6,181 bases of DNA from positions 1 to 6,181 of the forward strand of contig URWQ01000097.1 of NCBI GenBank assembly GCA_900551635.1. The letters run 5' to 3'. Origin of the DNA: an uncultured Collinsella sp. Lineage in GTDB: Bacteria; Actinomycetota; Coriobacteriia; Coriobacteriales; Coriobacteriaceae. Positions 1 through 6,181 of the stretch are shown here, in pieces. A program made the position numbers and the translations under genes. How positions within the stretch are numbered: the first letter of the stretch is position 1; every line of letters begins with the position of its first letter. The notes under the pieces were generated by a model that searched no databases, had not been told where the DNA came from, and worked only from the letters and a program-made list of their open reading frames with translations.

Positions 1-1
1 A

Positions 2-781
2 TCTTGGCGGAACACCATCCTGTTCGAGCACGTCATGAAGCCCTGCCGTATCGTCATCAACACCCCGTCCTCGCACGGCGGCATCGGTGACCTGTACAAC
101 TTTGGCATGAAGCCGTCTCTGACCCTGGGCTGCGGCTCCTGGGGCGGCAACTCCGTCTCCGAGAACGTTGGGGTGAAGCACTTGATCAACGTTAAGACTG
201 TGGCCGAGCGCCGTGAGAACATGCTGTGGTTCCGCGCTCCCGAGAAGGTCTACTTCAAGAAGGGTTCCACGCCCGTCGCCCTCGACGAGCTCGGTACCGT
301 CATGGGCAAGAAGCGCGCCTTCATCGTCACCGACCAGTTCCTCTTCAAGAATGGCAACACCCGCGCCATCGAGGCCAAGCTCGACGAGATGGGCATCGCC
401 CACGACTGCTTCTATGACGTCGAGCCCGATCCGTCGCTGCAGTGCGCACGTCGCGGCGCCAAGCAGATGGCCCTCTTTGAGCCGGACGTCATCATCGCCG
501 TCGGCGGTGGCTCCGCTATGGACGCCGGCAAGATCATGTGGATGATGTACGAGCACCCCGAGTGCAAGTTTGAGGACATGGCCATGGACTTCATGGACAT
601 CCGCAAGCGTATCTTCACCTTCCCCGAGATGGGCAAGAAGGCCTACTTCGTCGCCGTCCCGACCTCTTCGGGTACCGGCTCCGAGTGCACGCCGTTCGCC
701 ATCATCACCGACAAGGAGACCGGCATCAAGTGGCCGCGCTGCTCCCCAACATGGCTATCGTCGACGCCGACAACTGCATGA
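2..781 (+). pseudogene. adhE: Bifunctional acetaldehyde-CoA/alcohol dehydrogenase AdhE, upstream fragment (5' cut by window, 3' ended by frameshift)
   Basis: AdhE reduces acetyl-CoA to acetaldehyde and then ethanol with NADH, regenerating NAD+ in fermentation; family members form cytosolic filaments (spirosomes). The reading frame is open from base 2, so the ATG at 35 is internal and the true start lies outside. The piece begins in the C-terminal part of the aldehyde dehydrogenase half (EHVMKPCRIVINTP, GGIGDLYNFG, GCGSWGGNS), passes the linker (KHLINVKTVAERRENMLW) and enters the iron alcohol dehydrogenase half. There the NAD-binding GGGSAMDAGKIMW (about 503-541) and SSGTGSECTPFAIITD are clear. 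The catalytic Cys region of the aldehyde half is outside the window. After TGIKWP (ending at 736) similarity stops abruptly and the frame ends at TGA 779-781, before any iron ligand. The gene continues in another frame in the next entry. Family identity is very secure; whether the break is biological or a sequence error is not. Confidence 0.9.
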
Positions 782-1476
782 CCGCCCCGCGCGGCCTGAC
801 CGCTGCCTCCGGCATCGATGTCATGACCCACGCCATCGAGTCCTACGTCTCCATCATGGCTTCCGACTACACCAAGGGCCTCTCCGAGCGCGCTGCCAAG
901 CTCGTCTTCGAGAACCTGCCCTCCAGCTTCACGAACGGCGCCAAGGACCCGCACGCCCGCGAGGAGATGCACAACGCCTCCTGCATGGCCGGTATGGCCT
1001 TCGCCAACGCCTTCCTGGGCCTCAACCACTCCATGGCCCACAAGCTCGGCGCTTTCCATCACCTGCCCCACGGCCTCGCAAACGCTGTCATCCTGACCCG
1101 CGTCATGCGCTACAACGCCGCCGAGGCTCCCGTCAAGATGGGTACCTTCTCCCAGTATCCTTACCCCAACGCGCTGCACAACTACGCCGAGATGGCCAAG
1201 TACTGCGGCATCGAGGGCAAGGACGACAAGGAGGTCTTCGAGAACTTCATCACGAAGCTCGAGGAGCTCAAGGACTTCATCGGCGTCAAGAAGACCATCG
1301 CCGACTACGGTGTTGACGAGCAGTACTTCCTCGACACCCTCGACGAAATGACCGAGCAGGCATTCAACGACCAGTGCACCGGCGCCAACCCGCGCTACCC
1401 GCTCATGAGCGAGATCAAGGAGCTCTACCTGGACGCCTACTACGGCCGCGAGCCCCAGGATTACGCCGTCTGCTAG
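739..1476 (+). pseudogene. adhE: AdhE, downstream fragment: iron-binding alcohol dehydrogenase C-terminal domain, frame-shifted
   Basis: This is the same gene as the previous entry, resumed in the next frame at LLPNMAIVDADN. It encodes the all-helical iron domain of a group III alcohol dehydrogenase. By comparison with FucO-type enzymes the four Fe ligands are all present: Asp (817-819) and His (829-831) in GIDVMTHAIES, His (1027-1029) in LNHSMAHKLG, and His (1069-1071) in LPHGLANA. The family C-terminal block QCTGANPRYPLMSEIKELYLDAYYGRE ends the protein at TAG 1474-1476, without the Lys/Ala-rich tail seen in the E. coli protein. In-frame ATGs occur at 751 and 778 (and at 685 in non-homologous sequence), but none has a convincing Shine-Dalgarno sequence, so this piece is probably not a gene in its own right. 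The start given is the first homologous codon after the break, not an initiation codon. Apart from the break, every motif is conserved, which argues for a very recent lesion or a sequencing or assembly error. Confidence 0.88.
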
Positions 1477-1493
1477 TTTTAGCACGGTTTTTA

Positions 1494-1532
1494 ACGGCGG
1501 GGGTGCACGGGTGTTTCACCCCCCCCCGCCGT
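1494..1532 (+). terminator. G/C-rich hairpin between adhE and the phosphotransferase, possible weak terminator or attenuator
   Basis: The left arm (1494-1505, acggcgggggtg) pairs with the right arm (1517-1532), which begins ca and ends gccgt. The right arm holds a run of nine C against five G, so about four C must bulge or slip. The loop is 11 nt. There is no T-run after the stem on either strand, so it does not meet the usual intrinsic-terminator form. It begins 17 nt after the adhE stop. It could be a weak terminator, an mRNA 3' end stabiliser, or an attenuator that lets part of the adhE transcript run into the next gene. Confidence 0.5.
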
Positions 1533-1550
1533 CGCTTCTATCGCATCGTT

Positions 1551-1557
1551 GAAAGGA
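1551..1557 (+). promoter_or_regulatory. Ribosome binding site of the phosphotransferase gene
   Basis: gaaagga lies 7 nt before the ATG at 1565 and fixes that start. A closer ATG at 1557-1559 is out of frame. I see no convincing -35/-10 promoter in the 88 bases between adhE and this gene. Confidence 0.75.
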
Positions 1558-1564
1558 TGCAACC

Positions 1565-2329
1565 ATGCTGCTACCCGATTCCAAGACCGAGCTCGTCCGC
1601 CGTGGCAACAAGGTCGTTTACGACCTGGGCGACAAGATTGTCAAGGTCTTTAACGAGACCAAGCCTGTCTCCGACGTGTTCAACGAGGCTTTGAATCTTG
1701 CCCGCATCAATGAGTGCGGCATCCGCAGCCCCAAGGCGCTCGAGGTTTCCCAGCTCGAGAACGCCAACGGCTGGGCGCTCGTGACCGAGAAGGTTCCGGG
1801 CACCACCCTTGCCGAGAAGATGACTGCCGAGCCCCAGCGCTTTGGTGAGTACCTCGAGATGTTCGTCGACCTCCAGATCGAGATCCACGGCTACACCTCC
1901 CCGCTGCTCAACCGTCAGCGCGACAAGTACGCTCGCATGATCGACAGCCTTGATCAGCTCAATGCCACCACGCGCTACAACCTTCAGGAGCGTCTGGACG
2001 GCATGACCAAGGAGTTCAAGGTCTGCCACGGCGACTTCAACCCCTCCAACGTCATCGTCGGCGACGACGGCCAGCTCTATGTGTGCGACTGGGCACACGC
2101 CACCCAGGGCTCCCCTGCTGCCGACGTTGCCACCACCTACCTGCTCTTTGCCCTCAACAGCAAGGATCAGGCTGAGGCCTACCTGGAGCTCTACTGCGAC
2201 CGCGCCGACATGCCCATGCAGGTCGTGCGTCAGTGGACGAGCATCGTCGCCGCTTCCGAGCTCGCTCGTAAGCGCAACGTGAACGATGAGTTCCTGAAGA
2301 ACTGGATCGACGTCGTCGATTATCAGTAA
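1565..2329 (+). CDS. Phosphotransferase of the APH/choline kinase-like family, substrate unknown
   Basis: The 254-residue soluble protein has the aminoglycoside phosphotransferase-type kinase fold. The N-lobe has a short beta region with the likely nucleotide-binding lysine near residue 27 (DKIVKVF), and a hinge-like stretch at about 71-80 (ALVTEKVPGT). The C-lobe has the catalytic loop CHGDFNPSNVIV, with H155, G156, catalytic D157 and N162, followed by the metal-binding Asp of YVCDWAHA (D175, W176), which replaces the DFG of protein kinases. All key residues are present and the length fits compact APH-like families, so it looks active. Such proteins phosphorylate small molecules (aminoglycosides, choline, homoserine, sugars), but the sequence does not reveal which one here. 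I see no reason to call it a resistance gene. It lies 88 nt after adhE on the same strand, separated by a hairpin, and is followed by a strong terminator, so it is either its own unit or the end of an adhE transcript. Confidence 0.9.
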   Translation: MLLPDSKTELVRRGNKVVYDLGDKIVKVFNETKPVSDVFNEALNLARINECGIRSPKALEVSQLENANGWALVTEKVPGTTLAEKMTAEPQRFGEYLEMFVDLQIEIHGYTSPLLNRQRDKYARMIDSLDQLNATTRYNLQERLDGMTKEFKVCHGDFNPSNVIVGDDGQLYVCDWAHATQGSPAADVATTYLLFALNSKDQAEAYLELYCDRADMPMQVVRQWTSIVAASELARKRNVNDEFLKNWIDVVDYQ

Positions 2330-2361
2330 TATCTGAGCGATTTATTTCGCATCGGAGGCAC

Positions 2362-2405
2362 AAGGAAAACCCCGCAGCTCGCATGGGCTGTGGGGTTTTC
2401 CTTTT
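2362..2405 (+). terminator. Intrinsic terminator after the phosphotransferase gene
   Basis: A 17-bp stem pairs 2362-2378 (aaggaaaaccccgcagc) with 2387-2403 (gctgtggggttttcctt), with one G-U pair and an 8-nt loop, and runs into a T-rich end (ttttcctttt). It starts 32 nt after the stop codon. The A-rich left arm means it may also stop some transcription on the minus strand. Confidence 0.92.
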
Positions 2406-2423
2406 AGATATCGAGGATGCCAC

Positions 2424-2477
2424 AAGATAAAAGGACGGCCCCGCATCTCCCCAATCTGGAGAAATGCGAGGCCGTCC
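2424..2477 (-). terminator. Intrinsic terminator of the rseP-ispG-proS unit
   Basis: On the minus strand, about 30 nt after the proS stop, 2470-2477 pairs with 2433-2440 (ggacggcc/ggccgtcc). Beyond one mismatch the stem continues with 2464-2468 against 2442-2446 (atgcg/cgcat). A further ctcc/ggag pairing sits past a two-base bulge. The stem is followed on the minus strand by ttttatctt. It lies tail to tail with the plus-strand terminator, about 20 nt away, so each convergent unit has its own stop signal. Confidence 0.88.
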
Positions 2478-2507
2478 CGTATATCGAACTACAAGCGGAA
2501 TCGACGA

Positions 2508-4229
2508 TTAGCGACGAGCCGCCTTCACGAGCTCGGCAACCTTGGCGACGACCTCGTCGATCGCCACGTCCTCACGCTCGCCCGTGGCACGATCCTTGAG
2601 CTCAACGGTGCCATTCTTAAGGCCGCGCTTGCCGAGCACCACCTGATACGGGAAGCCCATAAGGTCGTTGTCGGCAAACTTAAAGCCGGGACGCTCGTCG
2701 CGGTCGTCGACGACGACCTCGATACCCTCGGCGCACAGGCCATCAACGATCTGCTCGCAGACGGTAGCGCACTCCTCCTTCTTGGGATCGAGCGGAATCA
2801 CCGCGACCTCGTACGGGGCAACGGACACCGGCCAGACAATGCCATGCTCGTCGTTGTGCTGCTCCACGACCGCAGCGAGCGAGCGGGACACGCCCACGCC
2901 ATAGCAACCCATGATGAGCGGCTTCTCCTTGCCGTCCTCGTCCATAAAGGTGGCACCCATGGCCTCGGAATACTTGGTGCCCAGCTGGAAGACCTGGGAG
3001 ACCTCGATGCCGCGAGCAGCGGAGAGCGGCTTGCCGCAGTGCGGGCAGGGATCGCCGGCCACAACGGTGACCAGGTCGGCCCACTCGTCAACGGTAAAGT
3101 CGCGTTCGGGACAGGCCCCGGTAAAGTGATAGTCGACCTCATTGGCGCCGCAGGCCCACTGCTTGGACTCACGCAGGCTCTCGTCGCAGACCAGACGAAT
3201 GCCCTCGGCCAGGTTAACCGGCCCGATAAAGCCCTTGTGCAGACCGTTCGCCTGAAGCTCCTCGTCGGTCATCATGCGATAGCCCTTACCAAAGACGTGC
3301 TCGGCCTTGCAATCGTTGAGCTCGTGATCGCCCGGAACAATGGCCACGACAGGCTTGCCCTCGGCGTCGATGAGTGCCAGCGACTTGCGCGTGCCGTTCT
3401 CGGGGAAGCCGAAGAACTTTGCAACGGTCTCGATGGTGCCCATGCCCGGAGTCTCGACCTTGGTAAGCGTACCGTCGCCAGGACCCTCGGTCACGACGAC
3501 CTTGGTGCTTGCCGCCTCGTCATCGGCAGCAAAGCCGCAATCGTCGCAGTAGACGAGCGAAGCCTCGCCGGCGTCGGCCAAAGCCATGTACTCGACGGAG
3601 GTATCGCCACCAATCTCACCGGAATCGGCAACAACGGGCAGGGCCTTGATATAGCAGCGCTCGCAGATGTTAGCGTAGGCCTGCTTCATCTTGTCATACT
3701 CCTCCTGCAGGCTCTCCTGCGTGGCGGAGAAGCTGTAGGCGTCCTTCATGATGAACTCGCGACCGCGCATCAGGCCAAAGCGGGGGCGGAACTCGTCGCG
3801 GAACTTATCCTGGATGTGGTAGAGGTTAACGGGTAGCTGCTTGTAGGAGCGCAGCTCATTGCGCACTAGGGCCGTGACGGTCTCCTCGTGCGTGGGGCCC
3901 AGGACGAACTCGCGACCATGACGGTCGTCAAAGCGCACAAGCTCCTTGCCATAGGCGTCGATGCGGCCGGACTCGCGCCATAGCTCAGCGTCGACCATAA
4001 TGGGCATCATGAGCTCCTGGGCGCCGGCGGCGTCCATCTCGTCGCGCACGATGTTCTCGATCTTACGGATCGAGCGCCAAGCGAGCGGCAGATAGGAATA
4101 CAGGCCGGCGGCCTCTTTGCGGATCATGCCGGCACGGAGTAGCAGGCGGTGGCTAGCGAGCTCAGCGTCCGCCGGATCCTCTTTAAGCGTCGGCGCATAG
4201 AGCTTAGACATATACATTGCTCGGGTCAT
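2508..4229 (-). CDS. proS: Prolyl-tRNA synthetase, bacterial type with INS editing domain
   Basis: This cytosolic class IIa synthetase charges tRNA-Pro with proline in an ATP-dependent reaction and clears misacylated alanine. Its 573 residues match the usual bacterial length. In order: SKLYAPTLKEDPADAE start block; motif 1 region around 50-79 (PLAWRSIRKIENIV to MMPIM); GPTHEETVT (111-119); motif 2 FRDEFRPRFGLMRGREF (143-159); INS editing domain at roughly 224-400 with the candidate editing lysine in TRKSLAL (K282) and the GFIGP loop (333-337); QLGTKYSEA; motif 3 GVGVSRSLAA (444-453); C-terminal anticodon-binding domain (about 465-573) with GFKFADNDLMGFPYQVVLGKRGL. The start is set by gaggag 6 nt upstream of the ATG at 4229; the Met codons at positions 5 and 7 are too far from it. 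It directly abuts the ispG stop. Two CxxC motifs (C228/C231 and C395/C398) flank the editing domain. Confidence 0.97.
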   Translation of the reverse strand: MTRAMYMSKLYAPTLKEDPADAELASHRLLLRAGMIRKEAAGLYSYLPLAWRSIRKIENIVRDEMDAAGAQELMMPIMVDAELWRESGRIDAYGKELVRFDDRHGREFVLGPTHEETVTALVRNELRSYKQLPVNLYHIQDKFRDEFRPRFGLMRGREFIMKDAYSFSATQESLQEEYDKMKQAYANICERCYIKALPVVADSGEIGGDTSVEYMALADAGEASLVYCDDCGFAADDEAASTKVVVTEGPGDGTLTKVETPGMGTIETVAKFFGFPENGTRKSLALIDAEGKPVVAIVPGDHELNDCKAEHVFGKGYRMMTDEELQANGLHKGFIGPVNLAEGIRLVCDESLRESKQWACGANEVDYHFTGACPERDFTVDEWADLVTVVAGDPCPHCGKPLSAARGIEVSQVFQLGTKYSEAMGATFMDEDGKEKPLIMGCYGVGVSRSLAAVVEQHNDEHGIVWPVSVAPYEVAVIPLDPKKEECATVCEQIVDGLCAEGIEVVVDDRDERPGFKFADNDLMGFPYQVVLGKRGLKNGTVELKDRATGEREDVAIDEVVAKVAELVKAARR

Positions 4230-5312
4230 TTATTTCTCCTCAATAAGCTTGTCGACCTCTGCCATAAGCGCGTCGACAATTTGGTCCTCAGCTACTTTAC
4301 CAATGATCTGGCCATGCGAAAAGAGCAAGGCCTGACCACGTCCGCAAGCAACGCCCAGATCGGCATCAGAAGCCTCGCCGGGGCCATTAACGGCACATCC
4401 CATCACAGCGATCGAAAGCGGCGCGGAGTAGTTCTTAAGCCGCTCGGTAACCTCCTCGGCAATGGGAATAAGGTTAACCTGGCAGCGGGCGCATGTGGGG
4501 CACGAGACAATCTCGGGGCCACGGCGACGCAGGCCCAACGACTGCAGAATACCCCAGGCAACCGGCGGCTCCTCAACCGGATCGGCTGTGAGCGACACAC
4601 GCATTGTGTCGCCAATGCCTTCGGAAAGCAAGATACCCAAGCCTACAGAGCTCTTGATGGTGCCCTGGAGCTTGGTCCCCGCCTCCGTCACGCCCAGGTG
4701 AAGCGGAACGTGGGGAATCTCACGCGACAGGGCTCGATAGGTATCAAGCGTCGTTTGCACGCTATGGGCCTTGGCCGAAAGCACAATGTTCGTAAAGCCG
4801 CGGTCCTCAAAGTGCTTGACGAAGCGCTCGCTCGACATCACGAGCTTCTCGGGCTGCGTAAGCTCGTCGCGCTCAGCGATATCCTGCTCAAGCGAACCGG
4901 CATTGACGCCGATACGAATCGCGCACCCAGCGGCGCCCGCGGCGTCGATGACGGCATCGACCTTAGCCCAATCGCCGATATTGCCGGGATTGATGCGAAG
5001 CTTGGCGGCACCAGCCTCGACGGCGCCGATGGCGAGCTTATGGTTAAAGTGAATATCGGCGACGATCGGCACCGGAGACTCGGCACAGATGGTGCGGAAA
5101 CCCTCAAGCGCGGCCTCGGTGGGCACGCTCACACGCACGATATCGCAGCCAGCCTGCGCCAACGCGCACACTTGCGCAAGAGTTGCCTGGGCGTCAGCGG
5201 TATCGGTGCAGGTCATGGATTGGACCACCACCGGCGCGCCGCCACCGATCTGCACACCGCCCACATGCACGGAGCGCGTCAACTCGCGAGGCAAAGGATG
5301 GGATAAAGACAA
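4230..5312 (-). CDS. ispG: 4-hydroxy-3-methylbut-2-enyl diphosphate synthase (IspG/GcpE)
   Basis: IspG carries out the penultimate step of the MEP isoprenoid pathway, reductively converting MEcPP to HMBPP with a 4Fe-4S cluster in the cytosol. Taking the TTG at 5312 as start gives 360 residues, close to the usual single-domain bacterial form. The N-terminal TIM barrel carries VGGVQIGGGAPVVVQSMT, VADIHFNH, LRINPGNIG and RIGVNAGSL. The C-terminal reductase-like domain carries the cluster ligands in the family spacing C-x2-C-x31-C-x6-E: C271 and C274 (SCPTCARC), C306 (GCAVNGPGEA) and E313. An extra Cys at 277 is not a family ligand. The frame is open further upstream to an ATG at 5399, but that would overlap rseP by 74 nt with non-homologous residues. 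The TTG has aggggag 8 nt upstream. A GTG at 5321 is in frame but touches that site. The gene lies 13 nt after rseP and 0 nt before proS. Confidence 0.95.
   Translation of the reverse strand: MSLSHPLPRELTRSVHVGGVQIGGGAPVVVQSMTCTDTADAQATLAQVCALAQAGCDIVRVSVPTEAALEGFRTICAESPVPIVADIHFNHKLAIGAVEAGAAKLRINPGNIGDWAKVDAVIDAAGAAGCAIRIGVNAGSLEQDIAERDELTQPEKLVMSSERFVKHFEDRGFTNIVLSAKAHSVQTTLDTYRALSREIPHVPLHLGVTEAGTKLQGTIKSSVGLGILLSEGIGDTMRVSLTADPVEEPPVAWGILQSLGLRRRGPEIVSCPTCARCQVNLIPIAEEVTERLKNYSAPLSIAVMGCAVNGPGEASDADLGVACGRGQALLFSHGQIIGKVAEDQIVDALMAEVDKLIEEK
4236..4241 (-). promoter_or_regulatory. proS ribosome binding site embedded in the ispG 3' end
   Basis: gaggag forms the last two Glu codons of ispG (GAG GAG AAA TAA) and stands 6 nt before the proS ATG. 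The ispG stop codon lies between the site and the start with no intergenic base, which suits translational coupling. Confidence 0.85.
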
Positions 5313-5320
5313 TCCAAACA

Positions 5321-5327
5321 CTCCCCT
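5321..5327 (-). promoter_or_regulatory. ispG ribosome binding site overlapping the rseP stop codon
   Basis: aggggag begins with the last two bases of the rseP TAG stop (5326-5328) and lies 8 nt before the TTG at 5312-5310. This is the main argument for a TTG start for ispG over the longer ATG or the nearby GTG. Confidence 0.7.
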
Positions 5328-6181
5328 ACAGGATAAATCGAAGGACGTCGGAACGAAGCATATAGACAAACAGCAGCGCAAAGAGCGCGATGCCCACATA
5401 GCTCACAATCGTCTGGACCTTGAGCGGAAGCTCGCGGCCAGCAATCTTTTGAATGATCTCGATGACCAGCTTGCCGCCATCGAGTGGTGGGATGGGCAGC
5501 AGGTTCATAAAGCCAAGCGAGAACGAAATGAGGGCGGCAAACGAAAGGAACGTGGCAGGGCCGGCAGCAGCAGCCTGTGAGGACATAACGCTAATGCCCA
5601 CGATCGAAGAAGACTGATCGAGAATCTCCATCGTATGCTGCGGCTGGAGCAGGCGCATCACGCCCTCCGCTGTCTGCACGACATAGGAGAACGAAAGGCG
5701 AGCCGACGTGATGGGGTCTAAACGGACCACCTGCGTAGAGGCATACACACCTAGGCGCTCGTCCTCTTTGAGCGCAACCGAGGTCGAATGCTGCTTGCCG
5801 TCGCGCTCATACTCAATGGCGATATCGTCCTTACCGGCGGCCTTGCCGATGGCATCGTAAACGTCCATCCAGGTAGAGCACGATACTCCGTCAACCGAAA
5901 GGATCGCGTCGCCGCCCTCGATACCCGCCTTGGCGGCAATAGACCCCTCGTCAACCTGACCGATCACGTTGGTATCCATCGGCACGGTGACACCCGCAAT
6001 AGAGTAGATGCTCATAAGCAGCAAAAAGCCCGTCAGGATATTGACGAGAATGCCCGCGAGCAGCATAAAGGCGCGCTTGAGAAAACCCTGGCCCAGATAG
6101 GTATGCGAACGCTCTTGCGCAAGGAACTCGGCTTCGCCGCACGGCAGCTCCCACACATCGCCCTCGGCAGTTGAATGTTCG
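5326..6181 (-). CDS. rseP: RseP-like site-2 intramembrane zinc metalloprotease (M50), 5' end outside the window
   Basis: RseP-family proteases sit in the cytoplasmic membrane and cut substrates such as anti-sigma factors and remnant signal peptides within the bilayer. About 285 codons are visible and the frame stays open through the window edge, so the ATG at 6156 is internal. The N-terminal HExxH zinc motif is not in view. Counting from that Met: a membrane segment at about 29-55 (AFMLLAGILVNILTGFLLLM), a PDZ domain at about 62-130 (IGQVDEGSIAAKAGI, GGDAILSVDG), the family block SSIVGISVMSSQAAAAGP, a membrane segment at about 203-222 leading into NLLPIPPLDGGK, whose LDG (225-227) supplies the third zinc ligand Asp, and a last membrane segment at about 248-266 (TIVSYVGIALFALLFVYML). 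It heads the visible rseP-ispG-proS unit; in related genomes dxr often precedes it, but that is outside the window. Confidence 0.94.
   Translation of the reverse strand, partial: EHSTAEGDVWELPCGEAEFLAQERSHTYLGQGFLKRAFMLLAGILVNILTGFLLLMSIYSIAGVTVPMDTNVIGQVDEGSIAAKAGIEGGDAILSVDGVSCSTWMDVYDAIGKAAGKDDIAIEYERDGKQHSTSVALKEDERLGVYASTQVVRLDPITSARLSFSYVVQTAEGVMRLLQPQHTMEILDQSSSIVGISVMSSQAAAAGPATFLSFAALISFSLGFMNLLPIPPLDGGKLVIEIIQKIAGRELPLKVQTIVSYVGIALFALLFVYMLRSDVLRFIL

Noticed and set aside
685..738. ATG at 685 as a start of a separate downstream alcohol dehydrogenase gene
   Set aside because: Residues from 685 to about 735 are out-of-frame translation of the conserved AdhE segment, so the frame is real only from about 739 onward.
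643..1485. 280-residue open frame on the minus strand opposite adhE
   Set aside because: It is an antisense shadow of the AdhE iron domain with a low-complexity Val/Gly/Leu/Glu sequence and no recognisable motif.
1565..2329. Calling the kinase-like gene an aminoglycoside resistance gene
   Set aside because: Only the general APH fold motifs are present. No resistance-family signature or context supports that substrate.
2844..3836. 330-residue open frame on the plus strand opposite proS
   Set aside because: It mirrors the high-GC codon bias of proS. The Leu/Val/Gly-rich sequence has no domain, and it lies wholly within a well-supported gene.
4149..5306. 385-residue open frame on the plus strand opposite ispG
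   Set aside because: It is fully antisense to a clearly identified enzyme, its composition is that of a shadow frame in GC-rich coding DNA, and no known motif is visible.
5089..5580. 163-residue plus-strand open frame across the rseP-ispG junction
   Set aside because: It is antisense to both genes, with no homology signs and no terminator or promoter supporting it.
1..6181. A new defence, mobile or otherwise undescribed system
   Set aside because: All genes but one belong to well-known housekeeping or fermentation families. There are no integrases, transposases, CRISPR repeats, direct repeats or composition breaks visible.

Overview
This is a high-GC (around 60% by eye) bacterial chromosomal window holding two convergent gene blocks of core and central metabolism. 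The gene content is an AdhE-type acetaldehyde/alcohol dehydrogenase, an MEP-pathway isoprenoid gene, and a rseP-ispG-proS order. Together with strong G/C third-position bias, this suggests an anaerobic high-GC Gram-positive, most plausibly a Coriobacteriia gut organism such as Collinsella. The taxon is an inference from gene order and composition; there is no rRNA or other marker here to settle it.

Plus strand, 1-2405. The window opens inside adhE. About the last 490 codons are present, covering the end of the aldehyde dehydrogenase half, the linker and the whole iron alcohol dehydrogenase half. The gene is broken near base 737: relative to the family, four residues plus one base (13 nt) are missing, the frame changes and a stop follows at 779-781. 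After adhE comes a G/C-rich hairpin without a U-tract (1494-1532). Next is an APH-fold phosphotransferase of unknown substrate (1565-2329), with a good ribosome binding site and a textbook intrinsic terminator (2362-2405).

Minus strand, 6181-2424. Three genes lie in a tight transcription unit read right to left: rseP (site-2 intramembrane protease, 5' end outside the window), ispG (4Fe-4S MEP-pathway enzyme) and proS (prolyl-tRNA synthetase with INS editing domain). The gaps are 13 nt (rseP-ispG, assuming a TTG start for ispG) and 0 nt (ispG-proS). Both downstream ribosome binding sites sit on or inside the end of the preceding gene, so translational coupling is likely. The unit ends in its own intrinsic terminator (2424-2477), which lies back to back with the plus-strand one.

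I see no mobile element, CRISPR array, tRNA, rRNA or defence-like locus. No gap between genes exceeds 180 bases. I do not see a new biological system here. The items most worth checking are the adhE frameshift, the unassigned kinase-like gene, the coupled gene junctions and the pair of CxxC motifs flanking the ProRS editing domain.
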